From: Caenicola sp034331105
GTDB taxonomy: Bacteria; Synergistota; Synergistia; Synergistales; Synergistaceae
Assembly: GCA_034331105.1 (NCBI GenBank)
Contig: JAXQGB010000011.1
Span: 62,001-126,000, forward strand
DNA length: 64,000 bases
Direction of reading: 5' to 3'
This document shows, in pieces, positions 26,407-34,877 of this stretch. A program made the translations under genes and the position numbers. Within the stretch, counting starts at the first letter, position 1, and each line of letters opens with the position of its first letter. Below the pieces are notes generated by a model. That model was given only the letters and a program-made list of their open reading frames with translations. It was not told the origin of the DNA and ran no database searches.

Positions 26407-27555
26407 CTATTGAACGTCCGAATTGAGAATTCCTGAAGAAATCTTTTGGTATATCGACAATAAAATTGTTTCTTGTGTTGACCAGTTATATTCTTCATAA
26501 ACAGCTTTTTGTCCATTGTCTCCCATGGCTTTGGCTTTTTCAGGATCATTGATTATAAAATCTATCGCATCTGCAATAGCATGAATGTCGTAAGGAGATA
26601 CACAGATTCCACAAGCCCACTTATCGATTATTTCTTTCCATAACACAAAATCTGTGCAAATAACAGGAAGACCGGCCATCATATATTCAAAAAGCTTAGT
26701 ATTTCCAATAGTACCTGTCTTAAAGCCCGTTGCCCTGGAATAATTCAATAGGGCTATGCCTGAACAGGAGTTTTTAAAGATCTCAAAAACTTTCTCTTGA
26801 GGAACAATGCCCTTATATTTCAGACAGCTATTAGGGTCATTATTTTTCAATATGTTTAAATAATCGCCTTCTGTTGGCCCAGCTGTAATGTATTTTATGT
26901 TCTTTAAATTATTGATCGCCTTTATTATATTTTCGTGCATCCAAATTGGAGACATTAAACCGGTAAAACAAACATTTTTATTTTTAAATTCATTATTCTT
27001 TATTAAATTATCAATATCAACAAAAATGGGGTAATTAGTTATTTGAAAAGTATTTTTATTATACTTTTTGAATTTATTAACAATATGTGGGGTTACACTT
27101 ATTACACAGTCAAATTTTTTAAAGGCATAGTTTTCATAAATAGAAAATATTGCTGACATTGGAAGTCTTATTATATATGGGATCCAAAATTTATCTTTTA
27201 TGTCTTCTCTGTAATCTTCATGGCTGTCATATATTACTTTTTTATTTTTTTTCTTCAGGGACAACCCAACCGGAATAAGTTCCGGATCATGGAAGTGATA
27301 AACATCGGCATTTATTAGCAAGGCTTTTTTCAGCATTTGTTTTTTAGAATTTAAAATGCGGTCTAAACGGTTTTTCGGAGAAAAATCAATAGAAGATATT
27401 TTCACATTCTTGAAGTTCTCGTCCGGCAAGTTGTCAGCAACCAGTAAAGTGACATCATATCCTGCATTTGCAAGTGAGACACATTCTTTTTTCAATATTC
27501 TGCCGTCGTACCTTTTATGTACTGTTGTCATGTGACAAACTTTTATTATAATCAA
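26407..27555 (-). CDS. Family 4 glycosyltransferase
   Basis: About 382 residues, GT-B fold. It has VCHMTTVHKRYDGRILKKECVSLANAGYDV at the N-terminus, VYHFHDPELIP, and the C-terminal donor-binding region GNTKLFEYMMAGLPVICTDF. It is expected to add one sugar of the O-unit. TTG at 27555 is the likely start: GAAGGAG lies 5 nt before it, and the TTG just upstream is too close. It is AT-rich relative to the neighbours. Specificity is unknown. Confidence 0.8.
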   Translation of the reverse strand: MIIIKVCHMTTVHKRYDGRILKKECVSLANAGYDVTLLVADNLPDENFKNVKISSIDFSPKNRLDRILNSKKQMLKKALLINADVYHFHDPELIPVGLSLKKKNKKVIYDSHEDYREDIKDKFWIPYIIRLPMSAIFSIYENYAFKKFDCVISVTPHIVNKFKKYNKNTFQITNYPIFVDIDNLIKNNEFKNKNVCFTGLMSPIWMHENIIKAINNLKNIKYITAGPTEGDYLNILKNNDPNSCLKYKGIVPQEKVFEIFKNSCSGIALLNYSRATGFKTGTIGNTKLFEYMMAGLPVICTDFVLWKEIIDKWACGICVSPYDIHAIADAIDFIINDPEKAKAMGDNGQKAVYEEYNWSTQETILLSIYQKISSGILNSDVQ

Positions 27556-27655
27556 CAACGCTCCTTCACAATACTATAAATTCCTTATTTTAAATTACTT
27601 TTATCTAAGATATTAACAGTTTGTGATATTTACAAAAAAATAACAGTTTAGTTCT

Positions 27656-28426
27656 CTACCTGATTCCATATCCTCCATCAATATTAAAGGCACTTCCTGT
27701 TACCCATCTGCTTGCATCAGAAAGCAAATAAACAGCTGCATTTGCTACATCTTCTGGGCTTCCGAGTCCCAGTGGATGTTTGGATGCAATAGACGATACA
27801 AATTCTTCTTCTGTCCTGTAGAACTTCTTTACTGCATCCAGCATTGGCGTTTCTACATAACCCGGGCATACCGCATTGAACCTTATCTGTTTACTCGCAT
27901 ATTCAGCTGCCAGAGATTTTATCAGCGATATTAGCGCTCCTTTCGATGCTGCGTATGCAGTATTTCCCGGTGCACCAAACAATGCCGCTATGGAAGAAAT
28001 GCCTACAACAGAAAGTTTTTCTTTTTCATGGTTTTTGCTTTTTAATAACTCCTGAGTTATCACCCAAAACACTTCAAGGTTTATATGCATTATCTCTCTT
28101 AGATCTGAGATCTGAGTTGCGCGGAATGGCAGTGTCTTTTCTATTCCCGCACAGTGAACAAAACCATTTAATAGTCCTGTTTGTACAACTGCTTTCTTTA
28201 CCAGTTCGGTTCCATTGCCTTCTTTTAAATCAGAAACAATTGCAATGTGTCCTTCCCCAGTTAGGCATTTAAATGTTTGGTTCAGTCGTTCTTCATTTCT
28301 TCCATTGATAATACACATTGCTCCCTGTTCTGAGGCAAGTTTTGCAACAGAAGAACCTATACCGGAGGATGCCCCGGTAATCAATATCTTTTTGCCTTTG
28401 AGTGAAAACAGGGAGTTCTCTGTCAT
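27656..28426 (-). CDS. Short-chain dehydrogenase, FabG-like 3-ketoacyl-ACP reductase candidate
   Basis: 256 residues. NAD(P) motif TGASSGIG is at 17-24, the catalytic Ser144/Ser145, Tyr158 and Lys162 lie in YAASK, and the C-terminal GSAFNIDGGYG is typical of classical SDRs. It overlaps the ACP gene by 4 nt and follows KAS III, so the natural reading is reduction of the 3-ketoacyl-ACP to 3-hydroxyacyl-ACP. This completes a three-gene route to a hydroxyacyl group. Another sugar or alcohol substrate cannot be excluded. Confidence 0.8.
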   Translation of the reverse strand: MTENSLFSLKGKKILITGASSGIGSSVAKLASEQGAMCIINGRNEERLNQTFKCLTGEGHIAIVSDLKEGNGTELVKKAVVQTGLLNGFVHCAGIEKTLPFRATQISDLREIMHINLEVFWVITQELLKSKNHEKEKLSVVGISSIAALFGAPGNTAYAASKGALISLIKSLAAEYASKQIRFNAVCPGYVETPMLDAVKKFYRTEEEFVSSIASKHPLGLGSPEDVANAAVYLLSDASRWVTGSAFNIDGGYGIR

Positions 28427-28644
28427 TCTTCCATCCTGTCAATTATGTCCTGAACTGTGGTTAGCTTTTCTATCTGCTCGGCACTCAGCACTTTCTTGAA
28501 TTTTCTGTCAAGCATGGCAATGGTAGATATTACACCCATCGAATCCCATTCATCCAGTGTGCATAGCTTCGTTTCAGGTTTGATGTTTGAGCGTTCTGCA
28601 TCAAGTGTCTCTGCTATAAGGTCAAGTTTTTCTTCTATTGTCAT
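28423..28644 (-). CDS. Acyl carrier protein, O-antigen copy 2
   Basis: 73 residues. The phosphopantetheine site is LDEWDSMGVIS (Ser35), as in the first O-antigen ACP at 13469. ATG at 28644 is chosen because AGGAG sits 9 nt upstream, whereas the ATG at 28653 abuts it. It is located between KAS III copy 2 and the SDR, overlapping the latter. Confidence 0.85.
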   Translation of the reverse strand: MTIEEKLDLIAETLDAERSNIKPETKLCTLDEWDSMGVISTIAMLDRKFKKVLSAEQIEKLTTVQDIIDRMEE

Positions 28645-28689
28645 AATATGCATCTCCTCTATGATTATTCTTATTATTTCTATTGTCTG

Positions 28690-29691
28690 CTATATTGTTA
28701 TTATTGTTGCTCCCAATGAATATCCTACACCGAACCCGGCTAGGAGTATTTTGTTTCCTCTTTTTACCTGAGGGATATTCCTGTCAATTGATCTTCTTAG
28801 TGCAATCGGTATTGTAGAGCTCACGGTGTTGCCGATGTCTTCTACGTCTATGCAGTATTTTTCTGCAGGTATTTCAAGCTTTTCCCTCAATGACTCCAGT
28901 ACAAGTTTATTAGCCTGGTGTAGTATGACATAGTCTATCTGATCCATTGTTGTATTGTTTTTGATCAGGGTCTTTTCAATGAGGTCAGGGACTCCCCTCA
29001 GTGTGAAAGCGTATATTTCAGGGCCGTTCATGTAGATGTTGTCCATGCTTCTTATGTTACCGTTGGCATCTTCGTTCTCTTTAGCTGTCTCTTTTGTTCG
29101 GGGATTTGCCATTGCACCAGTCGGCACGATGAGGTTCTGTGCACCTTTACCGTCAGTCACAAGTGCAAACTGACCGATTTTAACGATGTCTTCTTCCCTT
29201 AATAAAGTTGCAGAAGCTCCGTCACCGAACACTGTACGGGTGCTTCTGTCGAGTGGATGGATGTGTTTGGTGTATGTTTCAGCGGTTATAAGAAGGACAT
29301 TTTTAGCTATCCCGGCAGCAAGAAGTCCCTTGGCCGTTGCTAGACCGTAAATGTATCCTGAACACCCAAGGTTATAGTCAAATGCTCCTACAGAGGTCTG
29401 TATGCCCAATCTGTCCTGTACGATACAGGCTGTCGTCGGCAGATAATAGTCAGGGCTCTGTGTGCACAGGAGCAGAAAGTCTGTCTGAGATGGTGGAATT
29501 CCATGTTCAGTAAAGAGTTTCTTCCCTGCTTCCACCGCAAGGTCGGAGGCCAGTTCGTCTTTAGCTATATGCCTGGATTTTATACCTGTCTTACGAAATA
29601 TCTTGGACGCAGTCCATGAAGGAGAAGCATATTCTTTCTCCAGTTCCTCGTTGGTTAGTATCGTTGTCGGAAGATAATAAGAAATTAGCAT
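28690..29691 (-). CDS. Beta-ketoacyl-ACP synthase III (FabH-like), O-antigen copy 2
   Basis: 333 residues. The catalytic triad is present: Cys in YNLGCSGY, His in LHQAN, Asn in IGNTVSSTIP. It is strongly similar throughout to copy 1 at 12437-13432, including FLLLCTQSPDYYLPTTACIVQ. The start ATG at 29691 follows GAAGGCC and overlaps the acyltransferase stop. The gene order acyltransferase, KAS III, ACP, SDR suggests that the acyl donor for the sugar acyltransferase is built in this operon. Confidence 0.85.
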   Translation of the reverse strand: MLISYYLPTTILTNEELEKEYASPSWTASKIFRKTGIKSRHIAKDELASDLAVEAGKKLFTEHGIPPSQTDFLLLCTQSPDYYLPTTACIVQDRLGIQTSVGAFDYNLGCSGYIYGLATAKGLLAAGIAKNVLLITAETYTKHIHPLDRSTRTVFGDGASATLLREEDIVKIGQFALVTDGKGAQNLIVPTGAMANPRTKETAKENEDANGNIRSMDNIYMNGPEIYAFTLRGVPDLIEKTLIKNNTTMDQIDYVILHQANKLVLESLREKLEIPAEKYCIDVEDIGNTVSSTIPIALRRSIDRNIPQVKRGNKILLAGFGVGYSLGATIITI

Positions 29692-30368
29692 GACGGCCTT
29701 CTGTCCCAATCATTTGGTACAGGAGCTATTACCTTTGCTGGATTTCCAGCTACAACAACTCCAGCCGGCACGTTTTTCTTAACAACTGATCCTGCCGATA
29801 TAATGCTGCCGCTACCTATAGTAATATTAGGCAGTAATGTTGCTCCTGCTCCTATCGAAACATAATCCTCAATAATAGGCCCTCTCGCTTCTATTGAGAA
29901 GCCCTTTTTGCCAAATAGGTTATCGTTAGCCATAAAAACACCTGTGCTTATGAACACGCTATCACCAATTATAGTTCTGCCGGTTACGTGTGATCCATCC
30001 ATTATTCGTACGTTATTTCCAATTTCTGTTTCTGAGTTTATCGTAACGTTTCTGCTTATAATAACGTTTTTACCAATTTTAACATCTGTAAAAATTGAAA
30101 CATTGTCCCCCAAAAGACAATTATCTCCAATGACAACGTTTGAATATACTGTGACATGTGAGCACAATCTGCAATTCTCTCCAATAGTGGTAAAAACATG
30201 CAATAAATCCAGATTTTTAAGCATTATTGACGTTGGGGTTGGAACTTTTCCAATCACGTTATGTTCCCCAATAGTTACACCGTGTGAGATTTGAACGTTT
30301 TCGTATATTACAGCATAATCTAGTATGGTAGCAGTATTAGAAATACTTTTTGAATATATTGAGTTCAT
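29685..30368 (-). CDS. Sugar N-acyltransferase, left-handed beta helix (FdtC/QdtC-like)
   Basis: 227 residues of hexapeptide repeats (VQISHGVTIGEHNVIGKV, ENCRLCSHVTVYSNVVIGDN...), with FMANDNLFGKKG and the closing SAGSVVKKNVPAGVVVAGNPAKV. Downstream of FdtA and a 3-aminotransferase, the natural function is N-acylation of dTDP-3-amino-3,6-dideoxyhexose. FdtC uses acetyl-CoA; here the adjoining KAS III/ACP/SDR genes suggest that a hydroxyacyl group may be used instead. Confidence 0.75.
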   Translation of the reverse strand: MNSIYSKSISNTATILDYAVIYENVQISHGVTIGEHNVIGKVPTPTSIMLKNLDLLHVFTTIGENCRLCSHVTVYSNVVIGDNCLLGDNVSIFTDVKIGKNVIISRNVTINSETEIGNNVRIMDGSHVTGRTIIGDSVFISTGVFMANDNLFGKKGFSIEARGPIIEDYVSIGAGATLLPNITIGSGSIISAGSVVKKNVPAGVVVAGNPAKVIAPVPNDWDRRPSC

Positions 30369-30379
30369 CTTATCTCCTT

Positions 30380-31477
30380 CTATGCTTTGAAATTGTTTAC
30401 AGAAAAAACGACATACTTTATTTCTTCTTCGGACATTCCATTGTAGAACGGCAGACTTAAAATGGTATCTGCTTCTTTCTCAGTTACAGGAAAACTGCCG
30501 CGTTGAAAACCGAGTCCAGCATATGCTTCAGCCAGGTGAGGAGGAACAGGATAGTGTATCTGGGTGGATATTCCCAAAATATTCAAGTGTTCGGCCAGCT
30601 GATCTCTTTTCTCTGTCTGGACAACGAAAAGATGCCATACGTGACTTGCATCCGGTATTATTTTTGGAAGCTTTATTGCAGGATTTGTAATTCCATTAAG
30701 GTATTTATTCGCAATTTCTTTTCTTTCTGTTGTCAGTTCGTCGAGATATTTAAGCTTGATCCTTAAAAGAGCTGCCTGGATTTCATCAAGCCTTGAATTT
30801 ACTCCCTGGACTTTATTGTAATATTTCTTCTCGCTGCCGTAGTTTCTATACATACGGATCTTTTCTGCAAGGATAGGATCATTTGTTGTTACTGCGCCGG
30901 CATCACCGAAAGCTCCCAGATTCTTGGTAGGAAAAAAGCTAAAGCAGGAGATATCTCCAAATGTACCGATTTTTTTACCTTTAAAGGTTGCACCATGTGC
31001 CTGGGCACAGTCTTCTATAACTGGGATATTGCGACTTTCCGCTATCTTCATTATCCGATCCATTTCACACGGCTGACCGTATAAATGAACAATAATTATA
31101 GCTTTCGTTTTTTCCGTTATAGCTTTTTCGATCCCGCAGGGATCTATATTATGGCAGCAGGCGGGTTCAACAAAGGCCGGCGTTGCACCATTTTCAGTGA
31201 CACCAAGCACTGTTGCTATATACGTATTGGCCGGAACAATTACCTCATCACCGAGACCTATTCCGAGCGCCCTGACTGCTAAAATCAGGGCATCAAGGCC
31301 TGAGTTCAGTCCAACGCAGTAATTGACCCCCAGCCAGGAGGAAAATTCTTTCTCAAACATCTCAACTTCATTTCCAAGGACATACCAGCCAGAGTCCAAT
31401 ACCCTCGTAGCAGCATCGACATACTCATCCCTGTATTTGATATATCCCGGTTTAAGTGTATTAAATGGGATCTTCAT
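30380..31477 (-). CDS. DegT/DnrJ-family 3-aminotransferase (FdtB/QdtB-like)
   Basis: About 365 residues from ATG 31477 (MKIPFNTLKPGY); AAGGAG is upstream. PLP signatures: LNSGLDALIL, GDEVIVPANTYIATVLGV, EDCAQAHGA and Lys185 in SFFPTKNLGAFGDAGA. Adjacent fdtA, rmlA and rmlB make its likely substrate dTDP-3-keto-6-deoxyhexose, giving dTDP-Fuc3N or Qui3N. It could alternatively serve as the missing WbpE step for the UDP sugar. Context favours the dTDP route. Confidence 0.8.
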   Translation of the reverse strand: MKIPFNTLKPGYIKYRDEYVDAATRVLDSGWYVLGNEVEMFEKEFSSWLGVNYCVGLNSGLDALILAVRALGIGLGDEVIVPANTYIATVLGVTENGATPAFVEPACCHNIDPCGIEKAITEKTKAIIIVHLYGQPCEMDRIMKIAESRNIPVIEDCAQAHGATFKGKKIGTFGDISCFSFFPTKNLGAFGDAGAVTTNDPILAEKIRMYRNYGSEKKYYNKVQGVNSRLDEIQAALLRIKLKYLDELTTERKEIANKYLNGITNPAIKLPKIIPDASHVWHLFVVQTEKRDQLAEHLNILGISTQIHYPVPPHLAEAYAGLGFQRGSFPVTEKEADTILSLPFYNGMSEEEIKYVVFSVNNFKA

Positions 31478-31484
31478 CTTCTGG

Positions 31485-31898
31485 TCATATCTCCTTTGTC
31501 TTTCTCCAATTGATGAACCCGTCATAGTCACGTATATAGTCTGACTCATCATAGTGCTCTGAAGCAAGGACTAAAAGCACGCTGCCTGTCCGGAGCCATT
31601 CCATTGTCCTCCATGTGCTTGGCCCGACATACAAGCCTTCAGAAGGGTCTTTGAGTATATGGGAAGTTATTTTGCCCTTCCCGTCATCCAATGTTACTTT
31701 TATCTCGCCATGCAGGCAGATAAGTATCTGTTCCAATATTTTATGGGCATGCTGACCCCGAGCTATCCCTTTTTCTACGTCATATATGTAATATACCCTC
31801 TTTATGTCAAAAGGTACTTCTTTTGAACCTGACTCGGCAATACATAGTGAGCCGTCGGCTGGAAGAGCTCCTGGCCTATGGATCATTTTCATGGACAT
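31485..31898 (-). CDS. fdtA: dTDP-4-keto-6-deoxyglucose 3,4-ketoisomerase (FdtA/QdtA-like cupin)
   Basis: 137 residues, single cupin. It has RVYYIYDV, ARGQHAHK (His50 and His52), ILICLHGEIKVTLDDG and YVGPSTWRTMEW, the pattern of the FdtA/WxcM-like isomerases that move the keto group from C4 to C3. FdtA and QdtA differ in the C4 stereochemistry they produce, which I cannot read from sequence. It is 4 nt from rmlA and 8 nt before the aminotransferase start. Confidence 0.85.
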   Translation of the reverse strand: MSMKMIHRPGALPADGSLCIAESGSKEVPFDIKRVYYIYDVEKGIARGQHAHKILEQILICLHGEIKVTLDDGKGKITSHILKDPSEGLYVGPSTWRTMEWLRTGSVLLVLASEHYDESDYIRDYDGFINWRKTKEI

Positions 31899-31902
31899 TT
31901 TA

Positions 31903-32787
31903 TCAGTTTCCCCAATCTTTTTTAATGATGCGTTCTAAATACTTCCCATATTCGCTTTTATTATAAATATAAGATATTTTCTGCAGTTCTTCAGATGAAA
32001 TATACCCCATCCTCCAGGCTATTTCTTCAGGGCATGAGACCATCGTACCCTGCCTCTTCTGGATAGTTTCAACAAAGTTGCTGGCATCAAGCAGGCTTGA
32101 GTGCGTCCCCGTGTCAAACCAGGCAAAACCACGACCCATAATGCGGACTGAGAGGCTTTGGTTTTCAAGATAAATTTTATTAAGATCCGTTATTTCCAGT
32201 TCTCCCCTTGGGGAAGGTTTTAACTGCCTGACATGACCAACAACGTTACTGTCATAAAAATACAGCCCCGGTACAGCGTAATTTGATTTTGGATTTTTGG
32301 GTTTTTCTTCCAGAGATACTGCTTTGCCGTTTTCATCAAAGCTGACGACTCCATAACGCTCCGGGTCATTTACCGGGTAGCCAAATATCAGAGCACCTTC
32401 ATTTAATTTTGATGCATTTTGAAGAATGCTGACTAACCCGCTGCCGTAAAATATGTTGTCACCTAAAACTAAAGCGCAAGGGTCTCCATCAATGAATTTT
32501 TCCCCTATGATGAACGCTTCTGCAAGTCCGTTGGGTGCCGCTTGTTCTGCATAACTGATCTCTATTCCCCATTGGCTTCCATCGTTTAGAAGTCTTTGAA
32601 ATAAACTCATGTCCTCAGGAGTTGTAATTACAAGTATCTCTTTTATACCAGCAAGCATTAGGGTCGAAAGCGGGTAGTATATCATAGGTTTATCATAAAC
32701 AGGCATAAGCTGCTTGCTTACGGTTATTGTCAAAGGCCAAAGCCTTGTGCCTGATCCGCCTGCAAGAATTATTCCTTTATTGATCAT
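31903..32787 (-). CDS. rmlA: Glucose-1-phosphate thymidylyltransferase
   Basis: 294 residues, full-length RmlA. It has KGIILAGGSGTRLWPLT, KQLMPVYDKPMIYYPLSTLMLAGI, LGDNIFYGSG, EEKPKNPKSNYAVPGLYFYD and RGFAWFDTGTH. It makes dTDP-glucose. It overlaps the rmlB stop by 11 nt, with fdtA 4 nt downstream. Confidence 0.9.
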   Translation of the reverse strand: MINKGIILAGGSGTRLWPLTITVSKQLMPVYDKPMIYYPLSTLMLAGIKEILVITTPEDMSLFQRLLNDGSQWGIEISYAEQAAPNGLAEAFIIGEKFIDGDPCALVLGDNIFYGSGLVSILQNASKLNEGALIFGYPVNDPERYGVVSFDENGKAVSLEEKPKNPKSNYAVPGLYFYDSNVVGHVRQLKPSPRGELEITDLNKIYLENQSLSVRIMGRGFAWFDTGTHSSLLDASNFVETIQKRQGTMVSCPEEIAWRMGYISSEELQKISYIYNKSEYGKYLERIIKKDWGN

Positions 32788-33949
32788 GGCATGTCCCCCC
32801 CCCCAAACCGAGTCTCTGGCACTGATAATTGCCGCTTATTATATCTTCTGTCCATTTTTGGTTTTCCAGATACCACTGTATGGTTTTTCTTATGCCTGTC
32901 TCAAATGTCTCTTTTGGTTCCCAGGTAAGCTCTTTTCTGATTTTTGATGCATCTATTGCATAACGTCTGTCATGACCGGGACGGTCTTTCACGAATGTTA
33001 TCTGTTTTTCGTATTTTGCACCGTCAGACTTTGGCCTTACCTCGTCCAATATGGAACATATAGTCCTTACGATATCAATGTTCTGTTTCTCGCAGTTTCC
33101 TCCGATGTTGTATGTTTCTCCAAGTTTTCCTTTTGTTATCACAGTGTAGAGCGCGGCACAGTGATCCATGACATAGAGCCAGTCCCTTACATTTTTGCCG
33201 TCACCGTATATGGGAAGCTCTTTTCCCGCAAAGGCATTGTGAATGACGAGAGGAATGAGTTTTTCAGGAAATTGCCTGGGGCCGTAGTTATTGGAACAGT
33301 TGGTCGTAAGTACGGGAAATCCGTATGTGTGGTGCCAGGCGCGGACAAGATGATCGGAAGATGCCTTTGAAGCTGAATAAGGAGAGTTGGGAGCATAGGG
33401 AGTCTCTTCCGTGAAATATCCCGTATCTCCAAGACTTCCGTAAACTTCGTCAGTCGAAATGTGGAGGAAACGGAAAGAACCTTTGTTAAGCGCAGGAGAA
33501 AAATCCTGCGTGAAGCTATTGCGGAGCGATGGTGAAGCAGTCGCAGAAGATTCCGGGAGCGATTCATAATACTTTCTTGCGGCTGTCAGCATTGAAAACG
33601 TGCCGTTGATGTTTGTATTTATAAACTCCGCAGGACCATCGATCGAACGGTCGACATGGCTTTCCGCAGCAAGGTGAAAAATACCATAAGGTTTGGTTTT
33701 TTGTAAAAGGTCGGCAACAAATGCTGTATCGCAAATGTCGCCTTCAGCAAAGATAACATTATCCTCATTTATGCCTTGCAGGGAGGCTGTGTTGCCTGCA
33801 TAGGTAAGCTTGTCAATAACCACTGCTTTATGGCCAAGGGATGTAAGATAATGGACAAGGTTGCTTCCTATGAATCCCGCGCCACCTGTGACAAGAAATG
33901 ATTTATTGTTAATAATTTCTATGTTTTTACTAAATTTCAAAAGTTTCAC
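32777..33949 (-). CDS. rmlB: dTDP-glucose 4,6-dehydratase with an in-frame repeat insertion
   Basis: 390 residues. It has FLVTGGAGFIGSN, AAESHVDRSIDGP, DEVYG and the catalytic YSASKASSDH. Compared with the broken copy at 5505-6581 it carries about 20 extra residues between KYYESLP and FRFLHIST (about 132-157: SSATASPSLRNS...). The DNA of this insert is a hairpin plus three 11-bp units of the intergenic repeat family (33491-33542). The insert lies in a loop after the conserved TAARKYYE helix and before the DEVYG strand, so the enzyme may tolerate it. GTG at 33949, or TTG 9 nt later with better spacing to GAGGG, is the start. Confidence 0.9.
   Translation of the reverse strand: MKLLKFSKNIEIINNKSFLVTGGAGFIGSNLVHYLTSLGHKAVVIDKLTYAGNTASLQGINEDNVIFAEGDICDTAFVADLLQKTKPYGIFHLAAESHVDRSIDGPAEFINTNINGTFSMLTAARKYYESLPESSATASPSLRNSFTQDFSPALNKGSFRFLHISTDEVYGSLGDTGYFTEETPYAPNSPYSASKASSDHLVRAWHHTYGFPVLTTNCSNNYGPRQFPEKLIPLVIHNAFAGKELPIYGDGKNVRDWLYVMDHCAALYTVITKGKLGETYNIGGNCEKQNIDIVRTICSILDEVRPKSDGAKYEKQITFVKDRPGHDRRYAIDASKIRKELTWEPKETFETGIRKTIQWYLENQKWTEDIISGNYQCQRLGLGGGTCHDQ
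33491..33542 (+). repeat. Modular repeat inserted in frame inside rmlB
   Basis: The hairpin CGCAGGA-gaaaaa-TCCTGCG (33491-33510) is followed by GTGAAGCTATT, GCGGAGCGATG and GTGAAGCAGTC (33510-33542). This is the same hairpin plus 11-bp GTGAAGCRRTG arrangement seen between genes at 48008-48060 and 61666-61720. It lies antisense to rmlB and keeps the reading frame open. Confidence 0.85.
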
Positions 33950-33989
33950 CCTCTAAAAATCATTTATTGATCAAATTACAATTACTTTT

Positions 33990-34871
33990 TCATTTTTTAT
34001 TTTTTCGTATCTTCTCAATTCTTGCTATAACATTTAAAGGCATCATTAACATTAATTTTATACTTATCCATAAAATAATCAAATAAATTGAATCAAAAGC
34101 TGAGAGCCATTCTTTTTTCTTAATAGATATATTTTTTATTACCCATGCATTATCTGAAAGATATTTTTTATATGTTGGTGATACGGCATTGTTAGATACA
34201 GATAAAGACGTCTGTCTATAGACAACAATAATTTCTGGTATTTCAATATACTTTTGTTTCAAAGATACCCCTTTTAACCACATCGCCCAGTCTTCGACAA
34301 TTTTAATATTAGTACTTTTTAAATCAATTATTTCCCAAAATTTTCTTGTGAAGAATGCACCAGGAGAGCGAAGACAATTTTTTCTAGTCATGTGTTTGTA
34401 TTGTACTTCTATAGGCATAGCAAAAAAACCTTCAATTTTAGATGCCGGCAAAAATTCTCCGGTAATATTTGTTTTACCATCGTTTTCTTGATAGGCAATT
34501 TTTAGTGGAGAAAAAGCAACATCAAATGTCTCACCAGAACAATATGTTACAATTACATCCATAGCTCCGGGCAAAAACCAATCATCCGCCGCTATTACCT
34601 TAATGTATTCTGCAGAAGAGACTTCAACAGCATTTATCAAATTTCGAACAGTACCGATATTAACGGTGTTCTTGATGATTATGACTTTTTCAAAATGTTC
34701 CTCATTGTCATTGACCCATTTATCGATATATTTGACGGTATCATCTCTAGAACAATCGTCAGAAATTATCAGTTCAACTTTGTTCGTATCTGATTCAAGT
34801 ATGCTGTTTAAACATCTTTCTATCATATTTTCTTGATCGAACGATAAAACTATCACAGATAAAAAAGCCAT
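33990..34871 (-). CDS. Family 2 glycosyltransferase
   Basis: 293 residues. GT-A features: FLSVIVLSFDQENMIERCLNSIL, LIISDDCSRDDTV and VIAADDW with a following PGAMDVI. There is no clear C-terminal TM pair, only a hydrophobic stretch near residues 258-275. It is a probable O-unit glycosyltransferase. The gene is AT-rich. Donor and acceptor are unknown. Confidence 0.8.
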   Translation of the reverse strand: MAFLSVIVLSFDQENMIERCLNSILESDTNKVELIISDDCSRDDTVKYIDKWVNDNEEHFEKVIIIKNTVNIGTVRNLINAVEVSSAEYIKVIAADDWFLPGAMDVIVTYCSGETFDVAFSPLKIAYQENDGKTNITGEFLPASKIEGFFAMPIEVQYKHMTRKNCLRSPGAFFTRKFWEIIDLKSTNIKIVEDWAMWLKGVSLKQKYIEIPEIIVVYRQTSLSVSNNAVSPTYKKYLSDNAWVIKNISIKKKEWLSAFDSIYLIILWISIKLMLMMPLNVIARIEKIRKNKK

Positions 34872-34877
34872 ATTTTT

